The notes beneath the pieces are model-generated. The model had not been told where the DNA came from. It saw nothing but the letters and a program-made list of their open reading frames with translations, and searched no databases. A DNA stretch of 64,000 nt, from assembly GCA_963851025.1 (NCBI GenBank), contig CAWKOA010000020.1, positions 1 to 64,000 on the forward strand. The letters are read 5' to 3'. Both the position numbers and the translations under genes were made by a program. The stretch's first letter is position 1. Every line of letters begins with the position of its first letter. This document shows positions 45,551 through 54,848 of this stretch, one piece after another. The stretch is from RYN-230 sp963851025 (GTDB taxonomy: Bacteria; Actinomycetota; Actinomycetes; Streptosporangiales; Streptosporangiaceae).

Positions 45551-47364
45551 TCAGGTGTCGGAGTCGGGCTCGTCCTCGGGCGGCGTCGGCGTGCTCCGCA
45601 GCCGGTCGAAGTGCGGCGACGGGGCGGGCACCGGAGCCGGCAGGGGCTGATGCGGCACGTGGATGGCGCCGCCCCCACTCCCGGACGGCTGGTCATCGGC
45701 GGCCTCATCCTGCCCGGAGACGGGGGCCCCGCCTGGCTGGTCCCCGGGAGCGGTGGTGTGGCCCGCGGCATCCTCCCCGCCAGTCGCCCCCGTGTCGGCT
45801 TGTGCTGTGTCGGCTTCTGCTGTGTCGGCCTTATCCGTGTCGGCCTCTTCCAGGGCGGCCTGCTCCTGCACCGCCTGCTCTTCTCCCGTGGGCTCCTGGC
45901 CAGCCTGTTCCGGGCCGGCCGGCCCGGTTGAGGCTGCCTCCTGATCCGCCGCGTCGGGCCCAGCCGGCTCAGGGCCGCCTTCCGGCGTGGCCGTCTCCCG
46001 CTCGGCCGGCCCGTGTTCGGCCGGCCCGTGTCCCGCCGTCCCGGGATCGGCCAGCCCATGATCGGCCGGCTTCGCCGCCCGGTCCTGGGCGGGCACGCCA
46101 ATCACGGTCGCTGCGGACGGGGCCGCTCCGGGCGGGGTCTCGCCGGCTGTGGGCTCGGGACGCGTGGGCTCGGGGCGTGCCGGCTCAGCCGGCGCAGTCT
46201 CAGTGGGCGCAGTCTCAGCCGGCATGGTCTCGGCCGGAGGGACTCGGCCGGCCCGGCCGCCGGCTCCGGCGGTCCCGCAGTCTGCGCCTGAGTCGCGGGA
46301 GCCTGGGCAGGCGGGACCGGCGTCCGCGGCGACTGCTCCTGCGCGCCATGGGGGCGTGTGCCATTGGATGGGGCGGGGGCACTGGGCCCAGCGGCGGGAC
46401 CGAAGTCCGGGCCGGGCGGGTCCGCCGGCGTGGCCGGGGCCTGCGTGGCCGGGGCCTGTGTGGCCGGGGCCTGCGTGGCCTGGGCCTGGTCGGCGGGGGA
46501 CGGTGAGACGGGAGTCGCCGCGTCGGGTGCCGGACGATCCGGCGTCCGCGCGGCCGGAACCGTGCCAGCGGCGATGGTGCCAGCGGCCATGGTGCCCGCC
46601 GGGATGGTGCCGGCCGGGAACGTGAGCGGCGGCGCGCTCTCCCGGGCCGGGACGGTGTCGGTGGCCGACCGGACCGGGCGCACGGCGCTGGGCTGGGTCT
46701 GCGTGCTGTTCTCCGCAGGCCTGTTCTCCATGGGCCGGGTCGGCACGGGCCCTGCTTCCGCGGGCCCTGCTTCCACGGACCCTGCTTCCACGGGTTGTGG
46801 CGCCGGCCCGCGCCGGTTCAGTATGTCCAGCCCGGGCTGAGTCACACCGGCCGCCGCCGCGGCGTCGGCCGCCGCGGCGGTCTCGGCCATGTCCTGGCCG
46901 GCGACGGTCGCCCGGGTGCGGCGGAACTGCCGCAGCATCGACAGGAGCAGGCTGAACGCCAGCAGCAGGAGGACCCAGGGGAGGACGGCGATGGTCGCGG
47001 CGGCTGGCTTGCGGGGGATGTGCGTGCCGGTCGCGTGCAGCGCGTCGGCGGCGGCCACCGCCGCCAGCAGCACGAGCGTGGTCAGCCAGGCGTAGGCCCG
47101 GTGCCACCAGTGCGCGGCCCGCAGCGACAGCACCGCGGCGCAGGACACCACCAGCATCGCGTCGAAGATGACCGGGAAGATCCGGGCCATGCTGGCCGAC
47201 ACCCCGGCGGACAGCGCGATCTTGTGTATCCCGCCGTAGGAGAGCACGAAGGCGGCCGCGGCCAGCACGATTACCCCGGTGATCGCGGCGATGAGCGCGA
47301 CCAGGCGGAGCGCGGCGTAGGGGTCGTGCCCCCGGGAGCCGTTCGCTCGGGGATTGCCGTTCAT
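45551..47364 (-). CDS. DUF2637 membrane protein with a long low-complexity tail (frameshifted)
   Basis: About 604 residues. The first roughly 150 residues form the DUF2637 domain with four helices (LVALIAAITGVIVLAAAAFVL, IFPVIFDAMLVVSCAAVLSL, AYAWLTTLVLLAAVAAADAL, VLPWVLLLLAFSLLLSML). The rest is a Pro/Ala/Glu/Thr-rich region with internal repeats (QAPATQAPATQAPATP; ETAPTETAPAEP; DKADTAEADTAQADT), probably disordered and cytoplasmic. The frame breaks near 46250. DUF2637 proteins occur both on chromosomes and on conjugative elements of actinomycetes; the function is unknown. The start is ATG 47364. Confidence 0.75.
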
Positions 47365-47972
47365 CGGGGCTACTTCGTCCTTCCTGCGGTGGTGCTCTAT
47401 GACCCCCGGCCCCGACCAAGGACTGGGAATCGGTGCGCCCGCGCCGTCACCGCCGGGTGGCGGTCAACGGCACCCGGCGGGCACAGGGGAGACCGGAAGG
47501 CGAGCGGCCTCCGGGCCCCGTGCCCGCCCGCGCGATCTTGTCGTCTGCGTGCTGCCGGGTCCCTGTGCTGCCGGGCGCCCGCGCTGTCTCACGTCTGTCT
47601 CTGCTGTCTAACGTCAAGGGAGACGATATTGCGTATGGCCCGTGGACTGGGGATATTCGCGGCAAGCCCAGGTACCCGGCGTGTTGCAAGCCGGGCCGGA
47701 CCTGGGCAATCCCGGCCACCGCCGGCCTCGCCGCCGGCGGTCTGCGCGGGGCCAGGCGGGGCCCGCGGGCCGGGCGGGCGGCCCCGGGGACGGGACCGCC
47801 TCACCGCCGGGCGCGGGCTGGGCGGGCCGACGGGCATGGGCTGGGCGGGCCGACGGGCATGGGCTGGGCGGGCCGACGGGCGTGGGCTGGGCGTGCCGCC
47901 AGGCCCCGGGCCGCCGGGGCGCCCGGCGCTGGCCTGCCCGCGCAGGCCGCCTGATCCCGTAGCCTGTGCTGC
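47365..47972. other. Long intergenic region between DUF2637 and cysS
   Basis: About 610 bp with no convincing gene on either strand. It contains a less GC-rich patch (GTCAAGGGAGACGATATTGC, about 47612-47631) that could be a promoter, and a 23-bp tandem repeat close to cysS (47815-47896). No tRNA or recognised riboswitch was found. Confidence 0.5.
47815..47896. repeat. 23-bp tandem repeat, 3.5 copies
   Basis: The unit GGGCTGGGCGGGCCGACGGG plus CAT occurs at 47815-47837, 47838-47860 and 47861-47883 (last base pair changed), then a partial copy to 47896. It lies 77 bp before the cysS start. The copies are nearly identical, implying recent expansion. Confidence 0.85.
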
Positions 47973-49367
47973 GTGACGCTCCGCCTTTACGACACTGCTG
48001 CGCGCACCGTGCGCGACTTCACGCCGGTGACGCCCGGTAAGGCGTCGCTGTACCTGTGCGGGGCCACGGTGCAGGCACCGCCGCACATCGGGCACATCAG
48101 GTCGGGCGTGGGCTTCGACATCCTCACCCGCTGGCTGCGGGCCAGCGGGTACCAGGTCACCTTCTGCCGGAACGTCACCGACATCGACGACAAGATCCTC
48201 CGGGTCGCCGCGGCCGAGGGAGTGCCCTGGTGGCTGGTCGCCCAGCGCAACGAGCGGGCGTTCAGCCGCGCGTACGCCGTGCTGGGCTGCGTGCCCCCGG
48301 ACGTCGAGCCCCGGGCGACCGGGCACGTGCCCGAGATGATCACCCTGATGAACCGGCTCATCAGCACTGATCACGCGTACGCCGCCGACGGCGGCGTCTA
48401 CTTCGACGTCCGCTCCTACCCCGCGTACGGCGCGCTGTCCGGGCAGCGGGTGGATCACATGCGCCCGGCCGACGACACCGAGCCCAACGACGCCAAGCGT
48501 GACCCGCGTGACTTCGCGCTGTGGAAGGGCGCCAAGCCTGGCGAGCCCGCCTGGGACACCCCGTGGGGACCGGGCCGGCCTGGGTGGCACCTGGAGTGCT
48601 CCGCCATGGCCACCAAGTACCTCGGGCCCACGTTCGACATCCACGGCGGCGGCCTGGACCTGATCTTCCCGCACCACGAGAACGAGATCGCCCAGTCCCG
48701 CGCGGCCGGGGACGGGTTCGCGCAGTACTGGCTGCACAACGGCCTGGTCGGGGTGGCCGGGGAGAAGATGAGCAAGTCCCTCGGCAACTCCCTGCTCGTG
48801 GACGCCATGGTGACCCAGGTGCGGCCGGTGGAGTTGCGGTACTACCTGGGGCAGGCGCATTACCGCTCGGGGATCGAGTACTCGCCGGAAGCGCTGGACG
48901 AGGCCGTCGCCGCCTACCGCCGGATCGAGAACTTCGTCACCCGGGCCGCCGAGATCAGCCCGCAGGCCGGCGCAGGCGCCGGCCTGCCTTCCGCGTTCCG
49001 TGCGGCCATGGACGACGATCTCGCTGTGCCGCAGGCCCTGGCCGTGGTGCACGACACGGTCCGGTCCGGCAACAACGCGCTGGCCGCGGGCGACACGGGT
49101 GCGGCCGCGGCCGCGCTGGGCGAGGTCCGGGCCATGCTCGGCGTGCTCGGCCTCGACCCGCTGGCCGAGCCGTGGGCGTCGGCCGGCCCCGGTGACGATC
49201 TGCACGCCGTGGTCAGCGCCCTGGTGACGGTGGCCCTGACCCAGCGGCAGGCCGCCCGGGAGCGGCGTGACTACGCGGCCGCCGACACCATCCGGGACGA
49301 CCTGCACGCGGCCGGCATCCTCATCGAGGACACCCCGCAGGGACCGCGATGGGAGCTGAAGCGATGA
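47973..49367 (+). CDS. cysS: Cysteinyl-tRNA synthetase
   Basis: This class I synthetase charges tRNA-Cys. It has 464 residues; the HIGH motif is APPHIGHIRSGV, KMSKS is GEKMSKSLGNS, and zinc ligands are Cys29 (LYLCGATVQ), a Cys in WHLECSAMA and His/Glu in FPHHENEIAQS. Length and order agree with the bacterial enzyme rather than the related mycothiol ligase MshC. The start is GTG 47973. Its stop overlaps the next gene's start by 4 bp (ATGA), as in other actinomycetes where cysS and the rRNA methyltransferase gene are adjacent. Confidence 0.95.
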   Translation: MTLRLYDTAARTVRDFTPVTPGKASLYLCGATVQAPPHIGHIRSGVGFDILTRWLRASGYQVTFCRNVTDIDDKILRVAAAEGVPWWLVAQRNERAFSRAYAVLGCVPPDVEPRATGHVPEMITLMNRLISTDHAYAADGGVYFDVRSYPAYGALSGQRVDHMRPADDTEPNDAKRDPRDFALWKGAKPGEPAWDTPWGPGRPGWHLECSAMATKYLGPTFDIHGGGLDLIFPHHENEIAQSRAAGDGFAQYWLHNGLVGVAGEKMSKSLGNSLLVDAMVTQVRPVELRYYLGQAHYRSGIEYSPEALDEAVAAYRRIENFVTRAAEISPQAGAGAGLPSAFRAAMDDDLAVPQALAVVHDTVRSGNNALAAGDTGAAAAALGEVRAMLGVLGLDPLAEPWASAGPGDDLHAVVSALVTVALTQRQAARERRDYAAADTIRDDLHAAGILIEDTPQGPRWELKR

Positions 49368-50443
49368 CCGGCGGGGCAGCAGGCGGATCCGCCCGGTCCG
49401 GCCGGGGCGGGAAGACCAAGTCCGGCAAGCCGCGGCCCGGCACCGGCGGCTACGGCAAGCGCAAACTCGAGGGCAAGGGCCCGACCCCGCCCGCGCACAT
49501 GCGCCCGGGCCACCCGGCCCAGCGCCGGGCGGCGAAGGCCGCCCAGGCCGACCGGTCGGGCCGCGGCGCACCAGCACCGGACGGCGCCCGTCCGGCCGAC
49601 CGCGACGCCCGCAGTGGGGATGCCCGTGGCGGGGCAGTCCGCGGGGCGAATCGCGGCGGGGCGAATCGCGCCGGGCCGGACCGGGCCCGCGGCGCCGGCG
49701 ACGCTCCCGAGGTAGTGGCCGGCCGCAACGCGGTGCTGGAGTCACTGCGTGCCCACGTCCCCGCCACCGCGCTCTACGCCGGGCCCCGGGACGGCTCCGA
49801 CCCGCGGTTCAACGAGGTGATCCGGCTCGCGGCCGACACCGGGATCCCGGTCATCGAGGCGGGCCGGCCGGAACTGGACCGGCTGACCGGCGGCGCCGTG
49901 CACCAGAGCCTGGCCCTGAAGGTCCGCCCGTACGACTACGCCCATCCCGATGACCTGCTGCAGCGCGCCCGCGCCCGTGGCGAGGAACCGCTGATCGTGG
50001 CGCTGGACGCGGTCACCGACCCGCGTAACCTCGGCGCGATCGTCCGCTCGGTCGCGGCGTTCGGCGGCCACGGCGTGCTGGTGCCCGCCCGGCGTTCCGC
50101 GCACGTGAGCGCGGGAGCCTGGAAGGCGTCGGCCGGGGCCCTGGCCCGCGTGCCCGTCGCCTGGGCCCCCAACCTGGTCCGCGCGCTCACCTCCTACCAG
50201 GAGGCCGGGCTGTTCGTGGCCGGTCTCGACGCCCAGGGCGACACCGACCTGGGCGACCTGGGCGTGGCCGACGGTCCCCTCGTGCTGGTCATCGGCTCGG
50301 AGGGGCGCGGCCTGTCCCGGCTGGTCGCGCAGCGCTGCGACGTGCTGGTGCGGATCCCCATCGCGGCGCAGACCGAGTCGCTCAACGCCGGCGTCGCGGC
50401 CGGCATCGCCCTGCACGAGGTAGCCACCCGCCGCTCGCGCTAG
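49364..50443 (+). CDS. rlmB: 23S rRNA 2'-O-methyltransferase, TrmH/RlmB family
   Basis: A SPOUT methyltransferase modifying a guanosine of 23S rRNA (Gm2251-type). It has 359 residues. About 110 basic, disordered N-terminal residues (GKTKSGKPRPGTGGYGKRK) are followed by the substrate-binding domain (VVAGRNAVLESLRAHVP). The knotted SAM-binding domain shows IVALDAVTDPRNLGAIVRSVA, LVIGSEGRGLSRLVAQRCD and IPIAAQTESLNAGVAAGIAL. The start is ATG 49364, overlapping the cysS stop. Confidence 0.94.
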   Translation: MTGGAAGGSARSGRGGKTKSGKPRPGTGGYGKRKLEGKGPTPPAHMRPGHPAQRRAAKAAQADRSGRGAPAPDGARPADRDARSGDARGGAVRGANRGGANRAGPDRARGAGDAPEVVAGRNAVLESLRAHVPATALYAGPRDGSDPRFNEVIRLAADTGIPVIEAGRPELDRLTGGAVHQSLALKVRPYDYAHPDDLLQRARARGEEPLIVALDAVTDPRNLGAIVRSVAAFGGHGVLVPARRSAHVSAGAWKASAGALARVPVAWAPNLVRALTSYQEAGLFVAGLDAQGDTDLGDLGVADGPLVLVIGSEGRGLSRLVAQRCDVLVRIPIAAQTESLNAGVAAGIALHEVATRRSR

Positions 50444-50477
50444 CCGTGTTCTCTTCTGGGCCCGTGTTCTCTTCTGG
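50444..50477. repeat. Direct repeat CCGTGTTCTCTTCTGG, two copies
   Basis: Two identical 16-bp copies (50444-50459 and 50462-50477) fill the gap between rlmB and the oxidoreductase gene. The second copy provides the GG that begins the GGAGAGG ribosome-binding site. Confidence 0.85.
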
Positions 50478-50483
50478 AGAGGG

Positions 50484-51473
50484 GTGACCGTGGACCGGTT
50501 GCGGATCGGGGCGCTGGGCGCCGCGCGGATCACCCCGGGCGCGCTGATCAAGCCAGCGCGCCAGATGCCCGAGGTCACCGTGGCCGCCGTGGCCGCCCGG
50601 GATCCCGAGCGGGCCCGGCGGTTCGCGGCGAAGCACCGCATCCGCCGGGTGCACGACTCCTACCAGGACCTGATCGACGACCCCGCCATCGACGCCGTCT
50701 ACAACCCGCTGCCCAACTCCCTGCACGCGCCGTGGACGCTGCGGGCCATCGCGGCCGGCAAGCACGTGCTGTGCGAGAAGCCGTTCACCGCGAACGCCGC
50801 GGAGGCGGCCGAGGTCGCCGCGGCCGCCCGCGCGTCCGGGCTGGTCGTCATGGAAGCCTTTCACTACCGCTACCACCCCCTGGCCCGCCGGATGCGGGAG
50901 GTGGTGGCGTCCGGGGAGATCGGCCCGCTGCGCTACCTCGAAGCCTCGCTGTGCTTCCCGCTGCCGCGCTTCTCCGACATCCGCTACTCCTACGCCCTGG
51001 CCGGCGGGGCCACCATGGACGCCGGCTGTTACGCGATCAACTGGCTGCGCATGCTCGGCCCCGGCGAGCCCGAGGTGCTGTCCGCGCGGGCCCGGCTGCA
51101 CGGCCCCGACGTGGACCGGGCCATGTCCGCCTCGTTCCGTTTCAGCGGCGGGGTGCTGGGCCGGATGACCGCGTCGCTGTGGTCCGGCCAGGTGCTCCGG
51201 CTGGACGCGAAGGCGGTCGGGGACCGGGGCGTGATGCGGGTCTTCAACTACGTGTCGCCGCAGACGTACAACCGGCTGACGGTGACCGCCGACGGCTACA
51301 CCCGGCGCGAGCGGGTCAGCGGCGAGCCGAGCTACACCTACCAGCTGCGGGCGTTCGCCGCCGCGGTGCGGCACGGGGATCCCATCCTCACCACGCCGGA
51401 GGACGCGGTGGCCAACATGACCGTGATCGACGCGGTGTACCAGGCCGCGGGCCTGCCCCGGCGCGGGGCCTGA
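50484..51473 (+). CDS. Gfo/Idh/MocA-family NAD(P)-dependent oxidoreductase
   Basis: A 329-residue dehydrogenase of the glucose-fructose oxidoreductase/inositol dehydrogenase family. The N-terminal Rossmann fold begins RLRIGALGAARITPGALI. The substrate-binding half has the conserved EKP (KHVLCEKPFTANAAEA) and a catalytic region with the typical Asp and Tyr/His in GGATMDAGCYAINWLRMLG. The sugar or polyol substrate is not predictable. The start is GTG 50484 or GTG 50490; the latter has better spacing. It precedes an IclR-type regulator on the same strand. Confidence 0.88.
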   Translation: MTVDRLRIGALGAARITPGALIKPARQMPEVTVAAVAARDPERARRFAAKHRIRRVHDSYQDLIDDPAIDAVYNPLPNSLHAPWTLRAIAAGKHVLCEKPFTANAAEAAEVAAAARASGLVVMEAFHYRYHPLARRMREVVASGEIGPLRYLEASLCFPLPRFSDIRYSYALAGGATMDAGCYAINWLRMLGPGEPEVLSARARLHGPDVDRAMSASFRFSGGVLGRMTASLWSGQVLRLDAKAVGDRGVMRVFNYVSPQTYNRLTVTADGYTRRERVSGEPSYTYQLRAFAAAVRHGDPILTTPEDAVANMTVIDAVYQAAGLPRRGA

Positions 51474-51535
51474 GCCGCGCCCGGGCTCTGCGCCGGGGCG
51501 GCCTGTTGTGGCGCGGTGCCGGCTAGCGCGCTATC

Positions 51536-51550
51536 GTTCGCAATGTGAAC
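51536..51550. promoter_or_regulatory. PcaR/PobR-like operator over the iclR start codon
   Basis: GTTCG-CAATG-TGAAC, an imperfect palindrome closely resembling the GTTCG-N5-CGAAC operator of PcaR/PcaU-type IclR regulators. It covers the GTG start codon (51545) of the regulator gene, so binding would block both transcription and the translation start region. Confidence 0.6.
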
Positions 51551-52552
51551 ACATCAGGCCGGGGGGCCGCCGGGGACCCGGCCGCGGGCTCCGCTGGAGC
51601 AGGCACCGCCGGAGCAGGCAGCACGGAGGCGGACGCCGCGGAGGCACGCAGCACGGGGTCAGGCACCCCGCACGGGGTCAGCCAGCACGGGGTCAGCCAG
51701 CACGGGGGCGGATACCGCCGGGGCGGATCCCGCGGAAGAAGGCGGGACGGGCGGGCCCGGCCCGGCCGGCGGACGGATTTCGTCCAGTCCCTGGACCGGG
51801 GGCTGGCCGTGATCCGGTGCTTCTCTTCCGAGCGGCCGTCGCTGACCTTGTCGGAAGTGGCCGAGCGGACCGGGCTGACCCGGGCGGCGGCCCGCCGTTT
51901 CCTGCTCACCCTGCAGGAACTCGGGTACGTCGGCAGTACCGGGCGGCAGTTCTCGCTGCGGCCGCGGGTGCTCGCGCTCGGCTACGCGTACCTGTCGTCG
52001 TTCAGCGTGGCCCAGATCGCCCAGCCGCACCTGGAGGACCTGGCCGAGGAACTGCACGAGTCCTGCTCGGTGAGCGTGCTCGACGGCGACGACATCGTGT
52101 ACGTGGCCCGCGCCTCCGCCAACCGGATCATGACCATCGCGCTGACCGTGGGCACCCGGCTGCCGCCCTACCCGACCTCGATGGGCCGCGTCCTGCTGGC
52201 CAGCCTGCCCGCCGCCGAACTGGACGCGCACCTGCAGCGGACCACCCTGCGCAAGCTGACCGACCGCACCGTGGTGGACGAGAAGGAACTGCGGCAGATC
52301 CTGGCCCGGGTGGCCGCGCAGGGCTGGGCCGCGGTGGACCAGGAACTGGAGGCCGGGGTCCGGTCGATCGCGGTGCCCATCCGGGACAGCTCGGGCCGGG
52401 TGGTCGCGGCCATCAACGCCAGCGCGCACGCGGCCCGGGTGCCGATGCGCACGCTGGAGAAGCAGTTCCTGCCCCGGCTGCTCGACGCCGCACAGCAGAT
52501 CGACGCCGAGCTCGCGACCCGGATGGCGGTCGGCACCCGAGCCGTCCGGTAA
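51545..52552 (+). CDS. IclR-family regulator (PcaR/PobR-like) with extended N terminus
   Basis: A 335-residue regulator. The first 75 residues are a low-complexity Gly/Ala/Ser/Arg-rich extension (SQHGVSQHGGGYRRGGSRG) not usual in the family. The wHTH (SLTLSEVAERTGLTRAAARRFL) and the IclR effector domain (YPTSMGRVLLASLP, GVRSIAVPIRDSSGRVVAA) follow. This subgroup controls aromatic-acid catabolism (pca, pob genes) in many bacteria. No such catabolic genes are adjacent here. The start is GTG 51545; a later start near FVQSLDRGLAVI would remove the extension and cannot be excluded. Confidence 0.88.
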   Translation: MNTSGRGAAGDPAAGSAGAGTAGAGSTEADAAEARSTGSGTPHGVSQHGVSQHGGGYRRGGSRGRRRDGRARPGRRTDFVQSLDRGLAVIRCFSSERPSLTLSEVAERTGLTRAAARRFLLTLQELGYVGSTGRQFSLRPRVLALGYAYLSSFSVAQIAQPHLEDLAEELHESCSVSVLDGDDIVYVARASANRIMTIALTVGTRLPPYPTSMGRVLLASLPAAELDAHLQRTTLRKLTDRTVVDEKELRQILARVAAQGWAAVDQELEAGVRSIAVPIRDSSGRVVAAINASAHAARVPMRTLEKQFLPRLLDAAQQIDAELATRMAVGTRAVR

Positions 52553-52627
52553 AGCCGTTAGGGAAGCTCTTTCTCACGCCAGCCGGGCGTGGCCGGTATC
52601 TTGCCGCGCCGGCCTACGGCCCGGCGC

Positions 52628-54037
52628 TCAGGCGTTCGCGCGGATGTAGCTGGACAGCGCGGCGTCGGTGGCCGGGGCCGGGCCGGCCACCCCGGGCGCG
52701 GGGGACACCCCGGCCGGGAACTGCCGGGAGACCAGCTCGGCCTGGATCTCCTGCAGGTGCGACGGCTGTCCCGCCGCGGGACCCGGCTCGCTGGCCGCCG
52801 GGACCGTCACCCCGGCCAGCGCGTCGTCGGTGCGCGGCGTGGTCAGCGTGAGCACGTCACCGAACCCGGGCGCGGCGGCGTCCCGGGCGGTCAGCGACGG
52901 CAGCCCCCAGCGCTGCTCCACCGTCTTCAGGATCGACGTGTGGTCCAGCGGGGTGCTCCCGGCCGGGACCCGGTACACCGTGCCCGGCGCGATCAGCGGC
53001 GACACCAGCACGGCCGGGACCCGCACCCCGAACCGGGTGAAGTCGAACCCGAACTCGCCCGCGTCGTGGTCCGGCGGGGTCGCCCCGGACGGCGGCGGCA
53101 CGTGGTCGTAGCAGCCGCCGTGCTCGTCATAGGTAATGACCAGCAGCGTCTGCGCCCACCCGGGACCGCCCCGGAGCGCCTCGTACACGTCGTGGATGAA
53201 CTGCTCGCCCAGGGCCACGTCGTAGTTGGGGTGCTGGCTGTTGCCGGTCGAGCTCCAGCTCGGCTCCAGGAACGTGAACGCGGGCAGCGTCCCGGCCGCG
53301 GCCGCCGCGGTGAAGTCGGTGAACACCCCGAAATGGCTGGCCGCGGCCCCGCTGATGTCGGTGAACGTGGCCTTGGTCAGCGGCTGCGCGTCGTAGCCGT
53401 AGATCCCCCACGACTGCCCGTGCGAATCAAGCAGCCCGAAGATGGACGGCGAGGTGAACGTGTGCGTCTTGTCGTCCATGTGCCCCTGGCTGGTGCCCGA
53501 GCAGGCGAACGCCCGGTTCGGCATGGTCTCGGTCGGCGCGGAGGAAAACCAGTGATCGCAGACGGCATAGCCCTTGGCCAGGCCGGACAGTACCGGGAGG
53601 GCTTCCGGGGTGAAGCAGCCCATGATGTCCTGGGCCGTCGTGCCCGGCACGATGGACCGGCCTTCGCGCGCCTGCCAGCCCAGGGTGTAGGCGAAGTCCT
53701 TGATGAAGCCGTCGTTGGGTGGTGGCGTGGCCGGATTCGCCGGGGCGGTGTCGCTGCCGAACAGCTGGTCGTTGGTGGCCATGTAGCCTTCGCCCGGGTC
53801 CGCCCCCGGCATGTAGTAGGCGTTCGGGGTGCCCGGCTCGATCTTGAACACGGTGATCGGGGGCCCGGAGGAGGCCGGGTTCGACTCGCTGCCCGTCAGC
53901 CCCTCGAAGGGCTGCCCGGCCGGGGACACGTTCCCGCTGCCGGAGTACAGGTAGCCGAGCATGTGATCGAACGACCGGTTCTCCAGCATCAGCACGACGA
54001 CGTGCTCGACTGAGGACAGGCTGTTCTCACCGGGCAT
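52628..54037 (-). CDS. Phospholipase C/acid phosphatase-like phosphoesterase
   Basis: A 469-residue enzyme of the PF04185 phosphoesterase family. Metal/nucleophile motifs: VVVLMLENRSFDHMLGYL at the N terminus, APTETMPNRAFACSGTSQGH, LVITYDEHGGCYDHVPPP, and GFGVRVPAVL-like RFGVRVPAVLVSP. It hydrolyses phosphate esters, possibly phospholipids. Most relatives have a Tat signal peptide, but this one starts directly with the catalytic domain (MPGENSLSSVEHVVV), so it appears cytoplasmic unless the true start was missed. The start is ATG 54037. No partner gene. Confidence 0.88.
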   Translation of the reverse strand: MPGENSLSSVEHVVVLMLENRSFDHMLGYLYSGSGNVSPAGQPFEGLTGSESNPASSGPPITVFKIEPGTPNAYYMPGADPGEGYMATNDQLFGSDTAPANPATPPPNDGFIKDFAYTLGWQAREGRSIVPGTTAQDIMGCFTPEALPVLSGLAKGYAVCDHWFSSAPTETMPNRAFACSGTSQGHMDDKTHTFTSPSIFGLLDSHGQSWGIYGYDAQPLTKATFTDISGAAASHFGVFTDFTAAAAAGTLPAFTFLEPSWSSTGNSQHPNYDVALGEQFIHDVYEALRGGPGWAQTLLVITYDEHGGCYDHVPPPSGATPPDHDAGEFGFDFTRFGVRVPAVLVSPLIAPGTVYRVPAGSTPLDHTSILKTVEQRWGLPSLTARDAAAPGFGDVLTLTTPRTDDALAGVTVPAASEPGPAAGQPSHLQEIQAELVSRQFPAGVSPAPGVAGPAPATDAALSSYIRANA

Positions 54038-54202
54038 CGCTGCCTCCGTTGCTGCCGTGGATCGGGGGGTAATGTGCGGCCGTGCGGTGCGCCGGGCGCG
54101 CGCACCATGGTGGCACGGCGCCCCCCGGCTGCGCAGTGACGTGGGCCGGTAGGGTCTGACTATTGCGTCTCGGTTGGGCCACCTCAGTCAGGGAGAAGGC
54201 AC

Positions 54203-54838
54203 ATGCAGCTGACCAAGCTCGAGCACGCCTGCGTCAGGCTGGAAAAGGACGGGGCCACGCTGGTCATCGACCCCGCGGCCTGGAGCATGCCGCGGGCGCT
54301 GGAGGGCGCCAGCGCGGTGCTGATCACGCACGAGCACTTCGATCACTTCGACGCCGACGGCCTGCGCGCCGCGCTCGGCGCCGACCGCGGCCTGCAGCTC
54401 TGGACCAACGCGTCGGTGGCCAGCGAGTTCGCCGGCTTCAGCCAGGACCAGGTGCACGTGGTCGACGAGGGTGACACGTTCACCGCGGCCGGGTTCGACG
54501 TGCACACCTACGGGCACCTGCACGCGGTCCTGCACCGGGACATCCCGGTGATCGAGAACACCGGGTTCATGATCGACGGCTCGCTCTTCCACCCGGGCGA
54601 CTCGTTCACCGTGCCGCAGGACCCGGTCCAGACGCTGCTGCTGCCGGCCAGCGGGCCGTGGCTCAAGACCGGCGAGATGATCGACTACGCGCGCGAGGTG
54701 GCCCCGCAGCGCGGGTACGTCATCCACGACGCCCTGTTCGGCGACGTCGGCCTCATGGTGCTGAACAACTTCCTGCCGATGTGCGGGAAGGAAGACAGCT
54801 TCTCCCGGGTTGACGTGGGGACCACGGTCGAGGTCTGA
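54203..54838 (+). CDS. MBL-fold metal-dependent hydrolase (UlaG-like)
   Basis: A 211-residue metallo-beta-lactamase-fold protein with the HxHxDH-type motif LITHEHFDHFD, the second ligand set in YGHLHAV and the later FHPGDSF. Close to the UlaG/YtkL group, whose members act on lactones or phosphodiesters; the substrate is unknown. The start is ATG 54203, with GGGAGAAGG upstream. It stands alone between a divergent phosphoesterase and a convergent NTF2-like gene. Confidence 0.87.
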   Translation: MQLTKLEHACVRLEKDGATLVIDPAAWSMPRALEGASAVLITHEHFDHFDADGLRAALGADRGLQLWTNASVASEFAGFSQDQVHVVDEGDTFTAAGFDVHTYGHLHAVLHRDIPVIENTGFMIDGSLFHPGDSFTVPQDPVQTLLLPASGPWLKTGEMIDYAREVAPQRGYVIHDALFGDVGLMVLNNFLPMCGKEDSFSRVDVGTTVEV

Positions 54839-54848
54839 CCGGGGCGCG

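Noticed and set aside
47365..47972. tRNA or attachment site next to the DUF2637 gene, suggesting an integrated element
   Set aside because: No tRNA cloverleaf, integrase or direct-repeat boundary is seen; DUF2637 alone is not enough.
47973..49367. MshC (mycothiol ligase) instead of CysS
   Set aside because: Length (464 residues), KMSKS and the C-terminal anticodon-binding region fit CysS; the neighbouring rlmB also supports cysS.
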